DNA of 64,000 nucleotides from Topomyia yanbarensis (GCF_030247195.1 NC_080671.1:411256044-411320043); one strand, 5' to 3'; shown: positions 9,394 through 21,625, counted from the stretch's first letter. Program-made: numbers and translations. Notes: generated by a model not told the origin, from the letters alone.

Positions 9394-10047
9394 TTTGTTA
9401 TTGTTGGTGGGGTTCGTCACAAAACTCTCGTACAAGTCACTACACACGCGAGTACCGGTTCGACTCGAGGGTTCGCAGCTTCACACTCATACAAATCGCC
9501 GACGGTCGGCAATTTAATGGGGGCGCAAGTTTTTAACTAAGTTTGAAAATTCGATTTGGTGGAGACGCAAGTTTTTCACTTAGTTTGAATATTTGGTTTG
9601 GTGGAGGCGCGGTCGCGTTTATCGATTTGTAGTTGAAGTTTCGGTGGAGGCGCGAGTTGTTTACCTACTTGTGAGTCTGCGCTCCTGTTACCTGGTACAA
9701 CTTTCGATGTCCAATTTTCTCGCGGAAATGCCGTAGTAGGCTTGGAATTTTGCTAAATTGGGTCGGGAGTGACCCTTTGGCGGCTCCGCGGCCCCTTGGG
9801 GTGGGACGGACCCGTAGGGAAGCGACTTTCGCTGCACTTGATATTCGCACTACTGATCGGGAGAATTAACACTGCACTCGCGAGAACTATCGCTGGGAGA
9901 GCGAAATACGATTGGAGCCGGATGGCTGAGGCCGAGATTGAAAGAAAGATCCGGGTGGCGTAGGCCGAGCACTTATTTTCCAGGCAATCACGGGCCAGAA
10001 CGAGAAAAAGGTAAACTCAACCGATCACTCCGAGTGATTGGTACGAT
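9394..10047 (-). promoter_or_regulatory. 5' region of the I-clade LINE, with short direct repeats
   Basis: Roughly 650 bases between the 5' target duplication and the ORF1 ATG. At about 9515-9660 a motif with GGGCGCAAGTTTTT or GGAGRCGCAAGTTTTT followed by TTAGTTTGAA and GGTTTGGTGG recurs about three times at 45-60 base spacing. LINEs of this group start transcription from an internal promoter at the 5' end, so this region should contain it, but I see no decisive core promoter motif. Confidence 0.5.
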
Positions 10048-10062
10048 CTGAACGTACTTTTA

Positions 10063-12331
10063 ATTTTAAAGGTGAAATTCATTTTTTTACTGTAACTCGA
10101 AAACTGTTCTACTGTGAAATTTTCGGCCCTCATTTTACGATTCAGCACGAAATTTTACATCAGAAATGGTGTTCGAATATTAAAGTTCAGATTTTTATTT
10201 TTATTTTGTAAACTAGTGTTATCTCTCCATCAGCGTGGCTGGCAGCTAAATGGCTTGCGAAAATGGGCGTCGGTATCGGGAGAAATACCGCCACCAAGGA
10301 ACTCTCAGCACCAGCTAGCAGATAAATAGGACCGAATAGCGCCAAGAGCGATAAAAACCTATTTAATCCATCCAGCAGTGAGATGAGGCATTTCTTACAC
10401 ATATCACTGTTAGATCATGAATTAGTTTGCAGAACTCATGCGAAGAAATGCACCCAACTGCAGGTGGGATGAAAACAGTCTCTAGTCCTGCACGAATAAA
10501 CTGAGTAAATTATATAAAATCAATAAAATGAATGAATAAAAAAGTAAAGCAAAAATGAAATAAATGGTTTTCAAATTCATAAAGCGATTTATATAATTCA
10601 AAATTATAAAATACATAAATAATAATTCATTAAATGAAAAATATTTAATAATAGTTATAAGATTAATAAAATAAAGTAAATTGACACAAATTAATAAATT
10701 TAATGAAATAAATAAAAGGAATAGCTGAACCTTAAATGAATAAAATTAAAAAAATGAACAAAATAAATTAAATGAATAATATGAATAAAATACACGAAAA
10801 AATAAACTGATCAGAGTGAATTCAAAGAATGAAACGAATAAAGTTGATAAAATGATCCCAAGTGAACAAAATGAACAAAAAGAATGCTGAATGAAATAAA
10901 TAATTAGAATGCAATGATCATGTACTTAAATTTAGTTAAATATTCAAAAATTAATAAAATAAACAAGACGAATGAAATCCATGAAATGGATAATCTGAAA
11001 AAACTGACTATGCAGAAGTAAATTAAATAACCGTATTGTGCGAATTTGAGAACAATTGTATCAGAAAGTTATGAATTGTTTTTAGAAAATCCCATCATCC
11101 GAAAAATGGGAAATATATACAATAGACTTTCTAGGGCTTCCATTCTTTTTCGTTTTCAGCTTTTCGATTTCGTTCTTCTTTTCTTGACGGCGTCGTTTAA
11201 GACTATCTGATATTTCTACTTTATTGATGAAGCTTAATTAGTTATCAGGAACCTAGAACGTTCAATTTATTTTGGAATTCAAAGTTGCCTTTTTGGTCTC
11301 ATACTCCCGAAAACGAGATTTTTAAACAGAATGCGTGAATGCGCGCAATTTGAAATAGTAAAGTGAGACAAGGTCACATGTGTTTTCAAGTCTCTTAAAC
11401 AGAGAACGATTGGAGGAGACTTTCATTTGCATTGAAGTAAATAGTAAGTTTATTCCAGTTCCAAGAAAAACTGGAAGTGTTCCGGATCAAATAGGTAGAA
11501 AACCGTTCCTGTATTCTCCTCTCCTGCTCTGGTAGCAAACCGGAGTAAAAAAGAGCAAAAACTTACTGCTCCTGTTTACTCCGGAGCAGCTTCCTCGTAC
11601 TGGAACAAAGCTAGTGTGAAGTGCCGAAGCTCTGTTAGTGATTATGTTTTTGTCGATAGCAAAAAAGCCATACATTCAGTTGATTTGCAATGCAGTCTCT
11701 TTTTAGTCATCCTTATAGCTTGCATATTGTTCGGAATTCTCGTTCAGGAAAGACGGATAAATGAGTCCTATACAAACAAATACTATGAAAAAGAAATAGT
11801 TTAAACTATCAAGATCGTAAAAATGTAATCAGATTAACTATCTGTTCAATGCATAAACTCTGATTGTAATCCTTGTTAATTTACTTGTACAAAACGGAGA
11901 ACTCAAACGAAACGTGCACAGAATTATCCAACGCCTCTCTACCGATTGCGACTGCCATTAAAACATCAATTGCAGTGTACTCAGTATAGAGCAAAAATGG
12001 ACGACGATAAGTTAGAAGACACATTGTACTTCAATTACCCATCGAGAGTGGGGTCTTTAGGGGACTTCTGTTCCCGGTTCTAAAACGTGACTTTGATCCG
12101 TTATTCTTCATGATAGTGCATACCAATACAATGAATATGTATTATCAATAATATCATCACAAAAATGGCATTCTTACTGTTCACATGAAATATTGTAGCA
12201 TGTTTCATTCAAAATTCAATGGAGATACGAAGAGTTTTAATAAGACATTATTGCAAATTTTCATCTTCAAACATCCACATTACCCAGTAAGGTTAAATAT
12301 TTTTTCTGAGATAGCCTAGAACTTCCTTAAC
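10063..12331. other. AT-rich stretch without a recognised gene
   Basis: After the right target duplication of the LINE, about 2.3 kb is AT-rich. 10500-11000 is especially rich in AATAAA and AATGAATAAA words. No frame over about 70 codons and no domain is recognisable. I see no clear mobile-element ends here. Confidence 0.6.
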
Positions 12332-12446
12332 CTTCCGGCAGTTGCACTAGTGCACTGAGTGCACGCTGCTCTGAAAAGCCAGCGAAATCATCTTAGAGCA
12401 TCAGCGGCTGCTCGTTCAGTAGGCCATATGCCCGACTTCCGGAGGG
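12332..12446. mobile_element. Small piggyBac-type MITE with TTAA target duplication
   Basis: A 115-base insertion flanked by TTAA at 12328-12331 and 12447-12450. Its ends are inverted: CCTTCCGGCAGTTG on the left and the complement CCCTCCGGAAGTCG on the right. TTAA duplication with short CC-starting inverted ends is the piggyBac signature. No coding capacity. Confidence 0.75.
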
Positions 12447-13187
12447 TTAACTATAGTGTATATAAAAGCTCTGAGTGGAGCTGAATTAAATTAGAGTTGA
12501 TGAAGTTTTCAATTTTTGGTGAGCACCCATAGTGCATCGTTTCGAAGAGATACTTCTTTCATGTTAAGGGTGTGAATAATTGAAAAAAGATATAGTTTTC
12601 ATCTATAGTTAATACAAATGTTTTGCAAATTTTCTCAGGAATACAAATATTTTATTTGCCATGTAGGATGTAATATTTAGCTTGTTTGTTTTTACAAATG
12701 GCTCTCTCCTACTCTAAAATGCAAAAAAAACTATTTATAGGGTGACAGCAGACAAAACATAGTATTGTCTTCTCAAACCTCCACAATTATATCGCACACA
12801 TGAAATGAGTTTGGACATTAATAAATATTTTAGATTAGCAGGAGATCTTATCACACAGCTTAGAAATGGATAGAGAAACAGCAAGATAGATGTGAGTTGT
12901 GACAGTTGCCATGAACACGAAGAAAGAAAGAGCAAGAGAGAGAACGAGAGAATGAGAGAGAAGGGAGTAGGGGTCGTGTGAGAAATGGCAAATGATGATT
13001 AGTTAGGTTACCTTATTTTATAGGCATATTATGCGATATATTTATTTCTTTACACCCTTGTTATAAATAACGCAACAAATAATTTTTGCGTCATGAGTAG
13101 TATGATCTGAATATTTCAAAAGAAGCCAAATTTTCGCTAAAATTGTGGGATTGAAAAATACAGGTGCTCTCGTCGAAGCCACGAGTA

Positions 13188-13442
13188 TACTGCCCTTAAA
13201 AGCATAAGAGTCCCATATGGATTTTTGTTGAAAATGATATAATCTGTTGGATTGTATTCTGTATCACCACTGAAACACAATGCACAAATAAGATTACCAG
13301 GTTTTTTTTTCAGAAAATATCGAAAAAAATACCAAAACATGGTTGTTCCATCCATAAGGTTCAATGATAATGTAAATCTCGAACAGCGTTTTCTGGGCTT
13401 GCTGTTTTTCAATATGGGACTCTTATGCTTTTATGGGCAGTA
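13188..13442. mobile_element. Tc1/mariner-type MITE with TA target duplication
   Basis: A 255-base element with near-perfect inverted ends. TACTGCCCTTAAAAGCATAA at the left matches the complement TACTGCCCATAAAAGCATAA at the right, and the match continues through AGAGTCCCATAT. The flanks are TA at 13186-13187 and 13443-13444. The centre does not code for a transposase, so the element would have depended on a related autonomous one. Confidence 0.85.
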
Positions 13443-13444
13443 TA

Positions 13445-16100
13445 GTTATATGAGAAATTTTTTTTATCTCACTACTAGGTGGATTACTTGATGATCTTTG
13501 AATTAATATACCATCCAACATCTACCTCACTGCTGAAGGCAACGCCTAACCCAAGGGATACATAGAGGAACTTTAGAAAAAGTTATACAGCATTTTTCTC
13601 TGAAGCGAACTTACATATTGATTTTTAAGAAATAGTTCATTTACTATCGTGGTAATTCACAAAAATGTTTTCAGAATCGAATTCCTTGAATCACGTTGAT
13701 GTGTTTCCATACGGTTGTAACGGTTGCCCCGCATAGTTGAGGATTGCGAGATACAAGAAGTTTAGAATTAGTCAGTAGGCTTAACTACTATAAATCAATC
13801 TATTACTACCAGGAACCAGCAGGCAGCGATGTCTGTTGAATATTCCTTCTCGATAACAGCATTTACCCAATCTGTTGAGCTGAGTCGATTAGTACACAAG
13901 ACTCGGTTCTCCAGACCTCGGAAAAACCTTCAAAGTTGCGACATTTCTGTACTTTTCTTTTATAAGAAACGTAATAAGAATTTAAACCCTCCTTTCGAGA
14001 ATTTTCTGCTCACGGGCCTGTACACGGGGATCTTGCTTTTGACGTTTTCATATTCAAGGTCGTAGGGCATGTTGCTCTTTGCTACCAAGCTTTCTACCTT
14101 GAAGCTAACGCTATTAGTAGTACTTGTCTCGTATGATGTAGCTGTATGTGTGAAACTTTTGTAAGAACAAGATCCATTTTCACCTTGTTCGACCGTTCCA
14201 CCTCGCGTCTAAGTCTAAGTCTAAGTCTAAGACGAGTGTGCGAAAAGTCAATCGCGATTGTGTTCTCCCGTAATGGGTGAAATTTATTTTGTGGTTCACT
14301 CATATCACTCGCAGTTGGGGGCTACTGAATTTTGCTGTGTCGATATATTACACGTGTACGTTAGATGAGCGCGGTTCGGGTAGTATTTTTTGTTTTTATG
14401 CTGTTCGCGAGCGGTGTGGTTTTTAACTTCTGACCTGTACGAGATGAGAAATCACTTTATTTAACCAAGAAAAAGCAAATTGTAATTTATTAATCAATCG
14501 CACGGTTACCTGTTGGTTTTACCATTAGTCAGGTCAAGAATAGTTAATTAAATTTTGTAACGAAAACTATTTCGAAATGTTTCTATTCTATTATATAGTA
14601 CCGGTAATACCCAGTATTTTCTACATTTGTTGTTTTTTGCGAATTAACGTTTAAGAATGGAATTTACGCTATTTATAGTCGACGTTGAATCCCGCGTCAT
14701 TTATCGTCTAGTTTTTTTCAAATGTGTTATGAATTCGGATAAATTTTACCACAAATTAAACAATGCGGTACAGTAATTAAAAATAAACGGTCTAGTATCA
14801 AAAAACGCAGTATATTGTTACAGTACACAAACTAAACTGAATTGTAAACAATATTTAAGTCGGATGTTACTGAATCGGTTGGTGCTTAAAATAAAACAAT
14901 CCATCGAAAAATTGCAAAGTTATAACCGTGAAAACTATTCAAAGAGTCGTTACAAAGAAGATTTTTCAAATGTTATTGACACATAACCCAGGATAGTGGA
15001 ATTAGTCATCTTTAATACAAAAGAACGAGAAGTGATGCTTCACCAAATGTTTCATCATCGGAACGTTTCTTCGCTCTCTGAGCCTGTCTTCTCTTAAGCC
15101 TTTCGCGACACTTTACCCGCCTCTCATGATTACCTATTGATTTTGAAATCCGTTTATTTGACACGGCTCAACGCGTTAGCTTACCAAAGCCGTGAATCTT
15201 TGATATATTTACAATGGGTAGTGGATATCCAGCAGATCACGCACACGCAACGTTACATTGCGTGCTGAGACCTTCATTCGCTTCAGAGAGTAACATGTGT
15301 TTCTACTATGTCTAACCATTCGTTCACTATGCTATCGTTGCTGTAGTTGTCACCGTTAATGCTGACATGGTGTTCGTCATCAGATGATCTTCTCCGTTTC
15401 TTCAACTCACGGGTCATTAGTGTAAACCCACCGTATTTGGTACTAGTAACGGCGGGTGCTGGCTGTTCATTTGGAAGTACTAGTTTTTGCTATTATCATT
15501 ATTGTCCGAAACACAGCTACAAATTTGCCTACCGTTTTTAGTTCAGATGACTACTGACTCTGTCTCGTTGACCATAACACTTCCTGTGCATTTGCATGGT
15601 TTCTCACAGGCACGTAGCCAGAGGGGGAGGGGTAACTGGCCCCATGGAGGAACGTAGCGGTTCTTACTGAATAATTAAAAAAATATTTGAGTCGATCCAA
15701 TACTTTTATGAAAAGTCTTACTCGACTGCAGTTTCGACATCAATGTAATGACGTTTCAAAGTCGCCAGTGTTTTCTTTTCTTTGCTTAAAAATTAAAATG
15801 TGAAAGCCAGAACATATAGGTTCAAAATGATAAATTAAAATTCAACATCTATTCAGTAGATTTTATTTATTTATTCTATTTATTCCCCAAAAACTAGCTT
15901 ATTCACAATCTTTAAGTTTTTTTTACGTTTTAAGAGTAGAGGACAATAAAAGATTCATACTAAATTTGGGAGACATAAAATTCATTATGAAGGACACAAT
16001 TAGGAACTGCTTCCCGATGTTTCAAATGGTGTCTTCGTAGTAAGAATCCCTGCTGTAAAAAACAAAATGCAATAGTACCATTACACAGAGAACTTTTTTT
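13445..16100. other. Mostly unassigned DNA with a short (GTCTAA)n tract
   Basis: No gene is recognised. Four to five copies of GTCTAA lie near 14207-14232. The segment 15150-15545 is a diverged copy of a dispersed repeat also seen at 36305-36640, listed separately. Around 15610 the phrase GGCACGTAGCCAGAGGGGG resembles a transposon end, but I could not find its partner. Confidence 0.5.
15150..15545 (-). repeat. Dispersed repeat with conserved peptide, copy A
   Basis: It shares with 36305-36640 the block TTTGACACGGCTCAACGCG followed by TTAGCTTA. On the minus strand it can encode a peptide like that of copy B: a GG-F-T-L-TR motif, then KKR and SSDDEHHVS. Conservation at the peptide level suggests a fragment of a mobile-element protein, perhaps ORF1 of a non-LTR element. 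The family is not identified. Confidence 0.5.
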
Positions 16101-16189
16101 TCTGATTATAGAAGTGTTAACCTTAAGGTCATTCGCTTCTTTTTACTAGTTAGAAAAATGAAGGATTGCAACAGTTATTCCTGGGCAGG

Positions 16190-17145
16190 TTCGTTCGAGA
16201 GGACGTCTATGATCGATCGCGGCATGTTGTATTGTTGGCGTAGATTTTCGAGTTCCTCACAGTTGCACAGAATGTGCTCGACCGTCAGGCGCGTGTTGCA
16301 CGGGGTTTATTTTGGAATGGAGCTGTTGGTTATCATTGTGTGGCCGAAGAGGATCTTCTGGTCTCTCTAGTTGTTGCGGTCGGTCCCTACGTCGGGTAAC
16401 CTTTGATTTTTTGGTTGATGAAAATGGTTTGAGCGCTAGCAAAGATGTCCGTTGTTGGTGTTTCAGCCGTGATTTGGGCGCGTGTCCGCCTACCGAGCGA
16501 GGCCAATCGATCTGCGTCGATATTCTGTTTTATTCCGCTGTAGCCTGGAACCCAGCAGATGGACCAAAGTGGGTCGCGGTCAGGGATGCCAGGTGGAATT
16601 TTGAAAAATCTATGCGCGGCCCGTTTAAAAATCTGTGTCTATCTGTGTTACGGAAAACGTACAAATTGGGCTCAAAACAAGATGTGGTGACATTTTTTTG
16701 ATTTTTGCGTGAGACAAAAATTAAGCGCAAGGTTTCTACCTTTTTTGCGAAATCTGTGCTAATCTGTGCATTGTACAAGAAAGCTGTGCAAATCTGTGTA
16801 CTACAACAGAAAACTGTGCAAATCTGTGCAGTTTTTCAAATCTGTGCAGCATATTGAAAAACTGTGAAACACAAATAAATCTGTGCAACTGGCATTCCTG
16901 GTCGCGGTAGGCTTCAATGGCCTGTACGAAAGGGTGCTTCGATGTTCCGCTCTCGATGTCCTTTAAAACGAAGAGTAAGTCGGTGAAAATGACCGTCGGG
17001 GAGCTGGTGGGTCTATTTTTCATTGTTACTGCCAGGGCGGTGCCTCTGCGAAGATGATTGACTACGATGAGGGCAAGCGGAAGGAAAGCCCGGCCTCCAA
17101 GCCTTTGATCCCAGCTTCCACCCCATCGTCGGCCTTGGATACATC
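16190..17145 (-). pseudogene. Decayed I-clade ORF2: C-terminal zinc motif and RNase H part
   Basis: The minus strand encodes a C-terminal CNT-R-LTVEH...C motif near 16255-16300. After the MITE it gives PTVIFTDLLFVLKDIES and SKHPFVQAIEAY (about 16910-17010), closely matching the RNase H of the intact copy (PTVIFSDSLSVIKALES and SKHPYVQAIEQS). The catalytic Asp of the FSDS motif is kept as FTD. Frameshifts and the MITE at 16581-16900 break the frame. It continues at 23769 beyond the foldback element. Confidence 0.85.
16581..16900. mobile_element. hAT-type MITE inside the decayed LINE
   Basis: A 320-base insertion flanked by a perfect 8-base duplication, GTCGCGGT, at 16573-16580 and 16901-16908. 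The ends are inverted: CAGGGATGCCAG on the left and the complement CAGGAATGCCAG on the right. 8-bp duplications and CAGGG ends are hAT hallmarks. The interior carries repeated AATCTGTGC words, as subterminal binding sites would be, and no transposase. Confidence 0.9.
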
Positions 17146-17678
17146 GGGTGTACCCCATTAGGCATAAATACGTTAGACATACGGTCGTTTGGCATACGAA
17201 CGTTAGGCATAAGGAAGTTAGGCATAAAGACGTTAGGCATAATGAACATTAGGCATAAAGACGTTAGGCATAATGGACATTAGGCATAAAGACGTTAGGC
17301 ATAATGGACGATTGGCATAAATTATCATATTGAAAACTTAAAGGATTTTTTGGGATTTTGGCCTGGGGTGGTAAGAGTATGAATGCTTGTACTTTTTGAT
17401 GTTGAAGAATTATACTGGAAACTGATCAACCTTGGTCAACATTTTATTCTGCTGTATATACTTGAAGGAATCTTTGCTCACATAAAAGCATACTCCGATT
17501 GCCAAAAATTTCTCTGTGTACAACCAATAAATTTCACATGACTAAAATAGTTTTATCACTTTTGTATACAATCAATCCCAGATGAATTAACCCTTTCATG
17601 TTCATCTTTATTATAGTGCATATAAGGTTCCAAAATTATTTTTCTTTGAAAAGGGTGGGGTCAAGAAATACGAAAAAC

Positions 17679-17843
17679 AGGGGTGGGCGTGGCGTAGTTG
17701 GTAAATCGATTGCCTTGTACGCAGCGCACCTGGGTTCGAGTCCCGACCCCGCACATAGGGTTCGAAATTTTTCACAAGAGATTTTTCTAACCCGAAGAGG
17801 CGAATGACCTTAAGGTTAAAACCTCTATAATCGAAATAAAAAA
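17679..17843 (+). mobile_element. tRNA-derived SINE, copy 2
   Basis: A 165-base SINE of the same family as the copy at 1368. A-box region GTAGTTGGTAAATCG is near 17695 and B box GGTTCGAGTCC near 17733. The tail reads GGCGAATGACCTTAAGG, TATAATCGAAA and an A-run. The flanks AAATACGAAAAAC (17666-17678 and 17844-17856) are a 13-base target duplication. Its B box matches the tRNA consensus better than copy 1 does. It inserted into the foldback element. Confidence 0.9.
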
Positions 17844-17874
17844 AAATACGAAAAACCTTGTTTCATAAGGATAG

Positions 17875-18244
17875 CCCAAGTAACAATTGTTTTATAGCAC
17901 GCTACAAGCACAGAGAACAGACATATAAGCTAGAACAAACTTTCTTGAAAACCTGTATGAACATTTAAATGAAAATACGCTGAAAATCACCATCGCATAC
18001 AGGTTCGCATGCGTGAATCGCCATTGTATCGAAGTTTGCACACAAGTTCCGTATAGCGATTACTGGCCGATCGAAGCGCCGACCAGTGGCAAGTTGCTAC
18101 TCGCTGTTGTCATTTCAAAGCGACAGTTTTATTTCTTACACAAGTTGAAAACTTTACTTGTATGTCAGTTCTCAGTGCCACAAGTGCAATCTAAGTTTTA
18201 TCAGTGGCTATAAAACTACCATAAAACCTCAATTGTTACTAGGG
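17875..18244. repeat. MITE-like repeat with CCCAAGTAACAATTG inverted ends
   Basis: The left end CCCAAGTAACAATTG and the complement of the right end, CCCTAGTAACAATTG, are inverted. A second inverted block with TTTTATAG follows on both sides. A 269-base dispersed repeat (17909-18177) lies within. I could not find a convincing target duplication, so the exact ends and superfamily are open. Confidence 0.6.
17909..18177. repeat. ~265-bp dispersed repeat, copy A
   Basis: It has near-inverted ends, CACAGAGAACAGACATA on the left and complement CACTGAGAACTGACATA on the right. A second copy at 38436-38693 is very similar over the whole length, including TGGCCGATCGAAGCGCC and AAAGCGACAGTTT. It is MITE-like; no clear target duplication is visible. 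Confidence 0.75.
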
Positions 18245-18879
18245 AGGTGCTTCCCTCGCATTGTTAGAAGCCGCTCAAATTTTGCCTTCTGCTCAATACC
18301 ATTCTGCTAGAATAATTACAATAGTCTAAGTGCGTGGAAAACGTAATTGAAGACAGTCTAAATTGATACGTTTTATCAGTTTTTAATAATAAAGCAAAAT
18401 AACGAAGATATTCTAAAATTTCATTTTTCGTTGTCAACCAAAACTGTCCCTGGCAGCACTGATTCATTGGAATCCAATCAGATTAATTGCAATACGCAAT
18501 GTATATAAACAACATGAGCATGAAGGGGTTAAGGTATGAGTAACGTATATTAACTTAGATTAGCTCTTACATACATGAATGGTGCAAAAGTCAAGGAAAT
18601 GCCTTGAAGAACAGCTCATGAAAGAAAGAATGATGAATTTTATTATTCATTTATCTAATATAAGAATTTTTTTTATCCCTTTATGGGCAGCTAGGGCCGA
18701 GGGTGGTGGCTATCGGGTTCCATACATCCTTGACCTGACGGACAAAGCTATGGTGTCTTGAACACAGGCAACGCAGATCATAGGCCATCATTGAAATGAT
18801 AAGTTCTGCGTTTGATATGTACTTCCCCCGGTTGCCAGACGAATACCTGTAATTATTACTTGTTGCTTTGTATGTATGA

Positions 18880-21000
18880 ATCTAATGGTCAGTCCTGGGT
18901 GGTGTATGCGTGGAAGGCGTGATTTTTAGCGTTCGAGTCCAGGAGTCTGTCTGGGTTAGCGTGGGTGTTTACTAATTGTGTAATAGTGTGATCGCTAAAG
19001 GCTCGAGCATTTGAATGCTAGCGTGTCTCTAACTTTGCGTGCATAAATTCGATTTTAGATTCGTGTGGCCTTCCGCATATTCACTTGTATTCTTGAACGA
19101 TCGCGCGCGGACCGTGAATCTGATAATTAATTTGTAGTGTATGGTAGAGGAATATGTGTGTGTTGAGATATGTGTGGAGCCTGTAAATAATATTTTAATA
19201 CGAATAATATTTTATACGCTAAAATAAGAAATGTGTAATATACTACTTGCAGTTTGTTGATCATTCCTACTTATCTGATTCCATCGAGTATGAGAATACA
19301 TCTCCATTGTTCTAAAACCTGGCGACGTCTGATGGCAGAGATGAATCATTGTTGGCAGCAATGTTGCTCTTCTTGGATGTATGAGCTCGAAAAGATCATC
19401 ACAAGAATATAACGCATGAGACCGAAAATAAATAAAAATAAAATAAAGAGAAGAGTTAGTATTGTTATTGAGTATTAATAATGCGCCGAATTTTTCGACA
19501 GTTGTCCTACTGGAGCTGTAGAGCTAGGTTCTCGGAAGTGCTCCTCGTCAGAATCACATACTACAATTTGCAGACGAGACAGGCAATGTCGCCCACTAAA
19601 ACACTGCTTTAGGCCAATTGTAGCGGGCCGTGATTCTGAATGTGATATTCATTGTACGGTTCAGGTATATGCGGCCGCAGGGACTCGCGATCGCGTGTAT
19701 CATCGCGAAGAGCTCGAGCATTTGTACGTTAACGTGTTCGATCGCGTGTGCCTTTGTATGTCGCGTGTGCTAACGTGTATGTAACTTCGCGTGCATAAAT
19801 TCTATATAAATGCCGTTTGCTTTCGCATATTCGCGTGTATTCTAGAACGATCGCGCGCGGGCCGTGAATCTGATACTTAATTTTTCGTGTGCGGTTCAGA
19901 TTCTAGAAAAAAATGGGTTCTTACATATCACTAGAGTTCTCAGCCATGTCGCCAAGGAACGTGTTACCTTGTGGATATGAGCTTTATTTTTCGATTGGTA
20001 TAACTAAATGTATGGACCTAAGTTACTAGAATGGAGGATAAAGATTTCCGGACGTGACCGATTCATGATCGCGCTCGTTTACGGGTTCGCGTTTGAGACC
20101 GCGTTTGTAACTTCGTAAGTACTAAAACGTTCACGTTTTTACCGGAGTGTTGCGATCGCGAATGTAGGTGTGCGTAGATGATCGCGAAGAGCTGAAGCAT
20201 CGTTTGTTGACGTGTTTAGTTTTCGGTGCACGGATCACATTCTGACAGGGACCGTGTTTTCCAGTGTATATGAGAGCTTTCTTTTTAATTGATTCAATTG
20301 AAGGCATGGACCTAGACTTCTGGAATCGAGGATCGAGACTTCCGGACGTGAACGATTCATGATCGCGTGAGTGCGGGGACTGTAGGTTCACGCTTGAGAC
20401 TGCGTTTGAGTGATTACAAGTGCTGAGACGTTCATATTATCACCGGGATGTTATAATGTCTGGAAGAGCGCGGGTATAGGTTGCGTGGATGGTCGCGAAA
20501 GGCTCAAACATTTTTATATTTGTCGCGTGTATATGACTTTGTTTGTATACATTCGATTTTTATGTAGTTTAGTAGATATGAGCATTATATATCTGATTGG
20601 CCCACCTGAAGGCATTGGACTTATGCTACTAGGGCCGAGAATAGGGGATTCCGGACGAAACCGATTCATGATCGCGCGAACACGGGCATTTCGAGGTTCA
20701 CTCTCGAGACCGGGATTAATTTATAAGTGCTAAACCATTCACTTAGTCACCGGGGTGTTATACTTTTTACGAGATCGTGGGTGTGGTCGTGCATGGATGA
20801 TCGCGAAGGACTCGAGCGTTTGTATGTGGACGTTTTTGTCGCGTCTGCTAGTATGTACGTAACTTCGCATGGACACATTATTTTTATAAGCGTGTGGCCA
20901 TTCGCATGTTCGCGTATTCTTCAATGATCGCGCGTGAACGTCTTGTCTAGTTTTTATTTCTATTGGTCCAACTAAAGGCATGAATTTGGGCTGCTACACC
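18880..21000. repeat. Cluster of diverged ~300-bp tandem repeats rich in GATCGCG
   Basis: The phrase ATCGCGAAGAGCTCGAGCATTTG or a close variant recurs near 18989, 19701, 20177, 20488 and 20796. CCGGACGTGACCGATTCATG recurs near 20048, 20342 and 20651, at spacings of 294 and 309 bases. A further copy of the second phrase lies near 22130. Each unit also carries a YYRGTTCACRYTYGAGAC-like block. The units are strongly diverged and have no open frame. They lie inside the foldback element, so they may be its captured or amplified core. Confidence 0.75.
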
Positions 21001-21375
21001 CAAAATCCGACGGGTATGTTTCTATTACTTTTGGGTAAGATTCTATTGTGTTTTCGGTAACAGACCACGCAATTGCGCATATTAAACTCGTATTCCCGCA
21101 AAGGTAGTAAACGGTGGAATGACGAATTTCGGTTGCTGTTCATGTATGCGCATCACACAATCAAACACTTTTTCAGTATGTGTCAACCTCGGCTCTGTTC
21201 GGATGTAGGATAATTTGGTCGATTGCTATGATAGTATTAGTACCGAGTCAAACCAACCGGAATCCTGGCGGATCTCTGATCAAATTCAGGCTGAAATCTG
21301 CCCCAATATTGGCAGAAACCAGCTATAATTACGGATTTTTTACTGGGTAGGTTGGATAGTGGAATAAAAAGCTTA

Positions 21376-21625
21376 GGCGGTTTCCGGATCCGGCTTAGCT
21401 GCCAGATCCGGACAAGTCCCCGAATCCAGACCTCCCGGATCCAGACACGTGCCCAGATCCGAACCAGCTCCCGGATCTGGACCAGTACCCGGATCCGGAC
21501 CAGTACCCGGATCTAGCCCATCCCCTTTTCCCCTTACCAAGTCCGGACCTGAACCAGACCCAGACCTGGTGTTTAAATCCAGACAAGTGTCTGGATCCGG
21601 ACCCTCGGTTCGGATACGTGGATCC
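21376..21625. repeat. 18-bp minisatellite, GGATCCGGACCAGTACCC-type
   Basis: About a dozen degenerate copies of an 18-base unit rich in CCGGATC. The best-conserved pair, GGATCCGGACCAGTACCC-like, is near 21485-21515. Because 18 is a multiple of three, all frames read as repetitive Gly/Ser/Asp/Pro peptides. I regard those frames as non-coding. Confidence 0.8.

Larger units (their letters stand above)
1956..10047 (-). mobile_element. Complete I-clade non-LTR retrotransposon (LINE)
   Basis: An 8.1-kb element on the minus strand. The 15-base direct repeat CTGAACGTACTTTTA occurs at 1941-1955 and 10048-10062 and marks both ends, so the copy is full length. In element order it has a ~650-base 5' region, ORF1 with CCHC knuckles, ORF2 with endonuclease, reverse transcriptase and RNase H, a 3' region with a 97-bp minisatellite, and a (TAA)n tail. 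An RNase H domain in ORF2 plus a TAA-repeat tail are typical of the I clade. Both reading frames are uninterrupted, so the copy may be recent, although ORF2 has no usable AUG. Assignment to a named family needs a library search. Confidence 0.93.

Noticed and set aside
15610..15640. Transposon end GGCACGTAGCCAGAGGGGG
   Set aside because: Looks like a known type of inverted end, but no partner end or target duplication could be found nearby.
17155..17325. CRISPR array
   Set aside because: Units are 15 bases with no unique spacers, and the DNA is eukaryotic; the matching inverted array at the other end shows that it is a transposon terminus.
17690..17755. A tRNA gene
   Set aside because: Same reasons as for the first SINE; it is the head of SINE copy 2.
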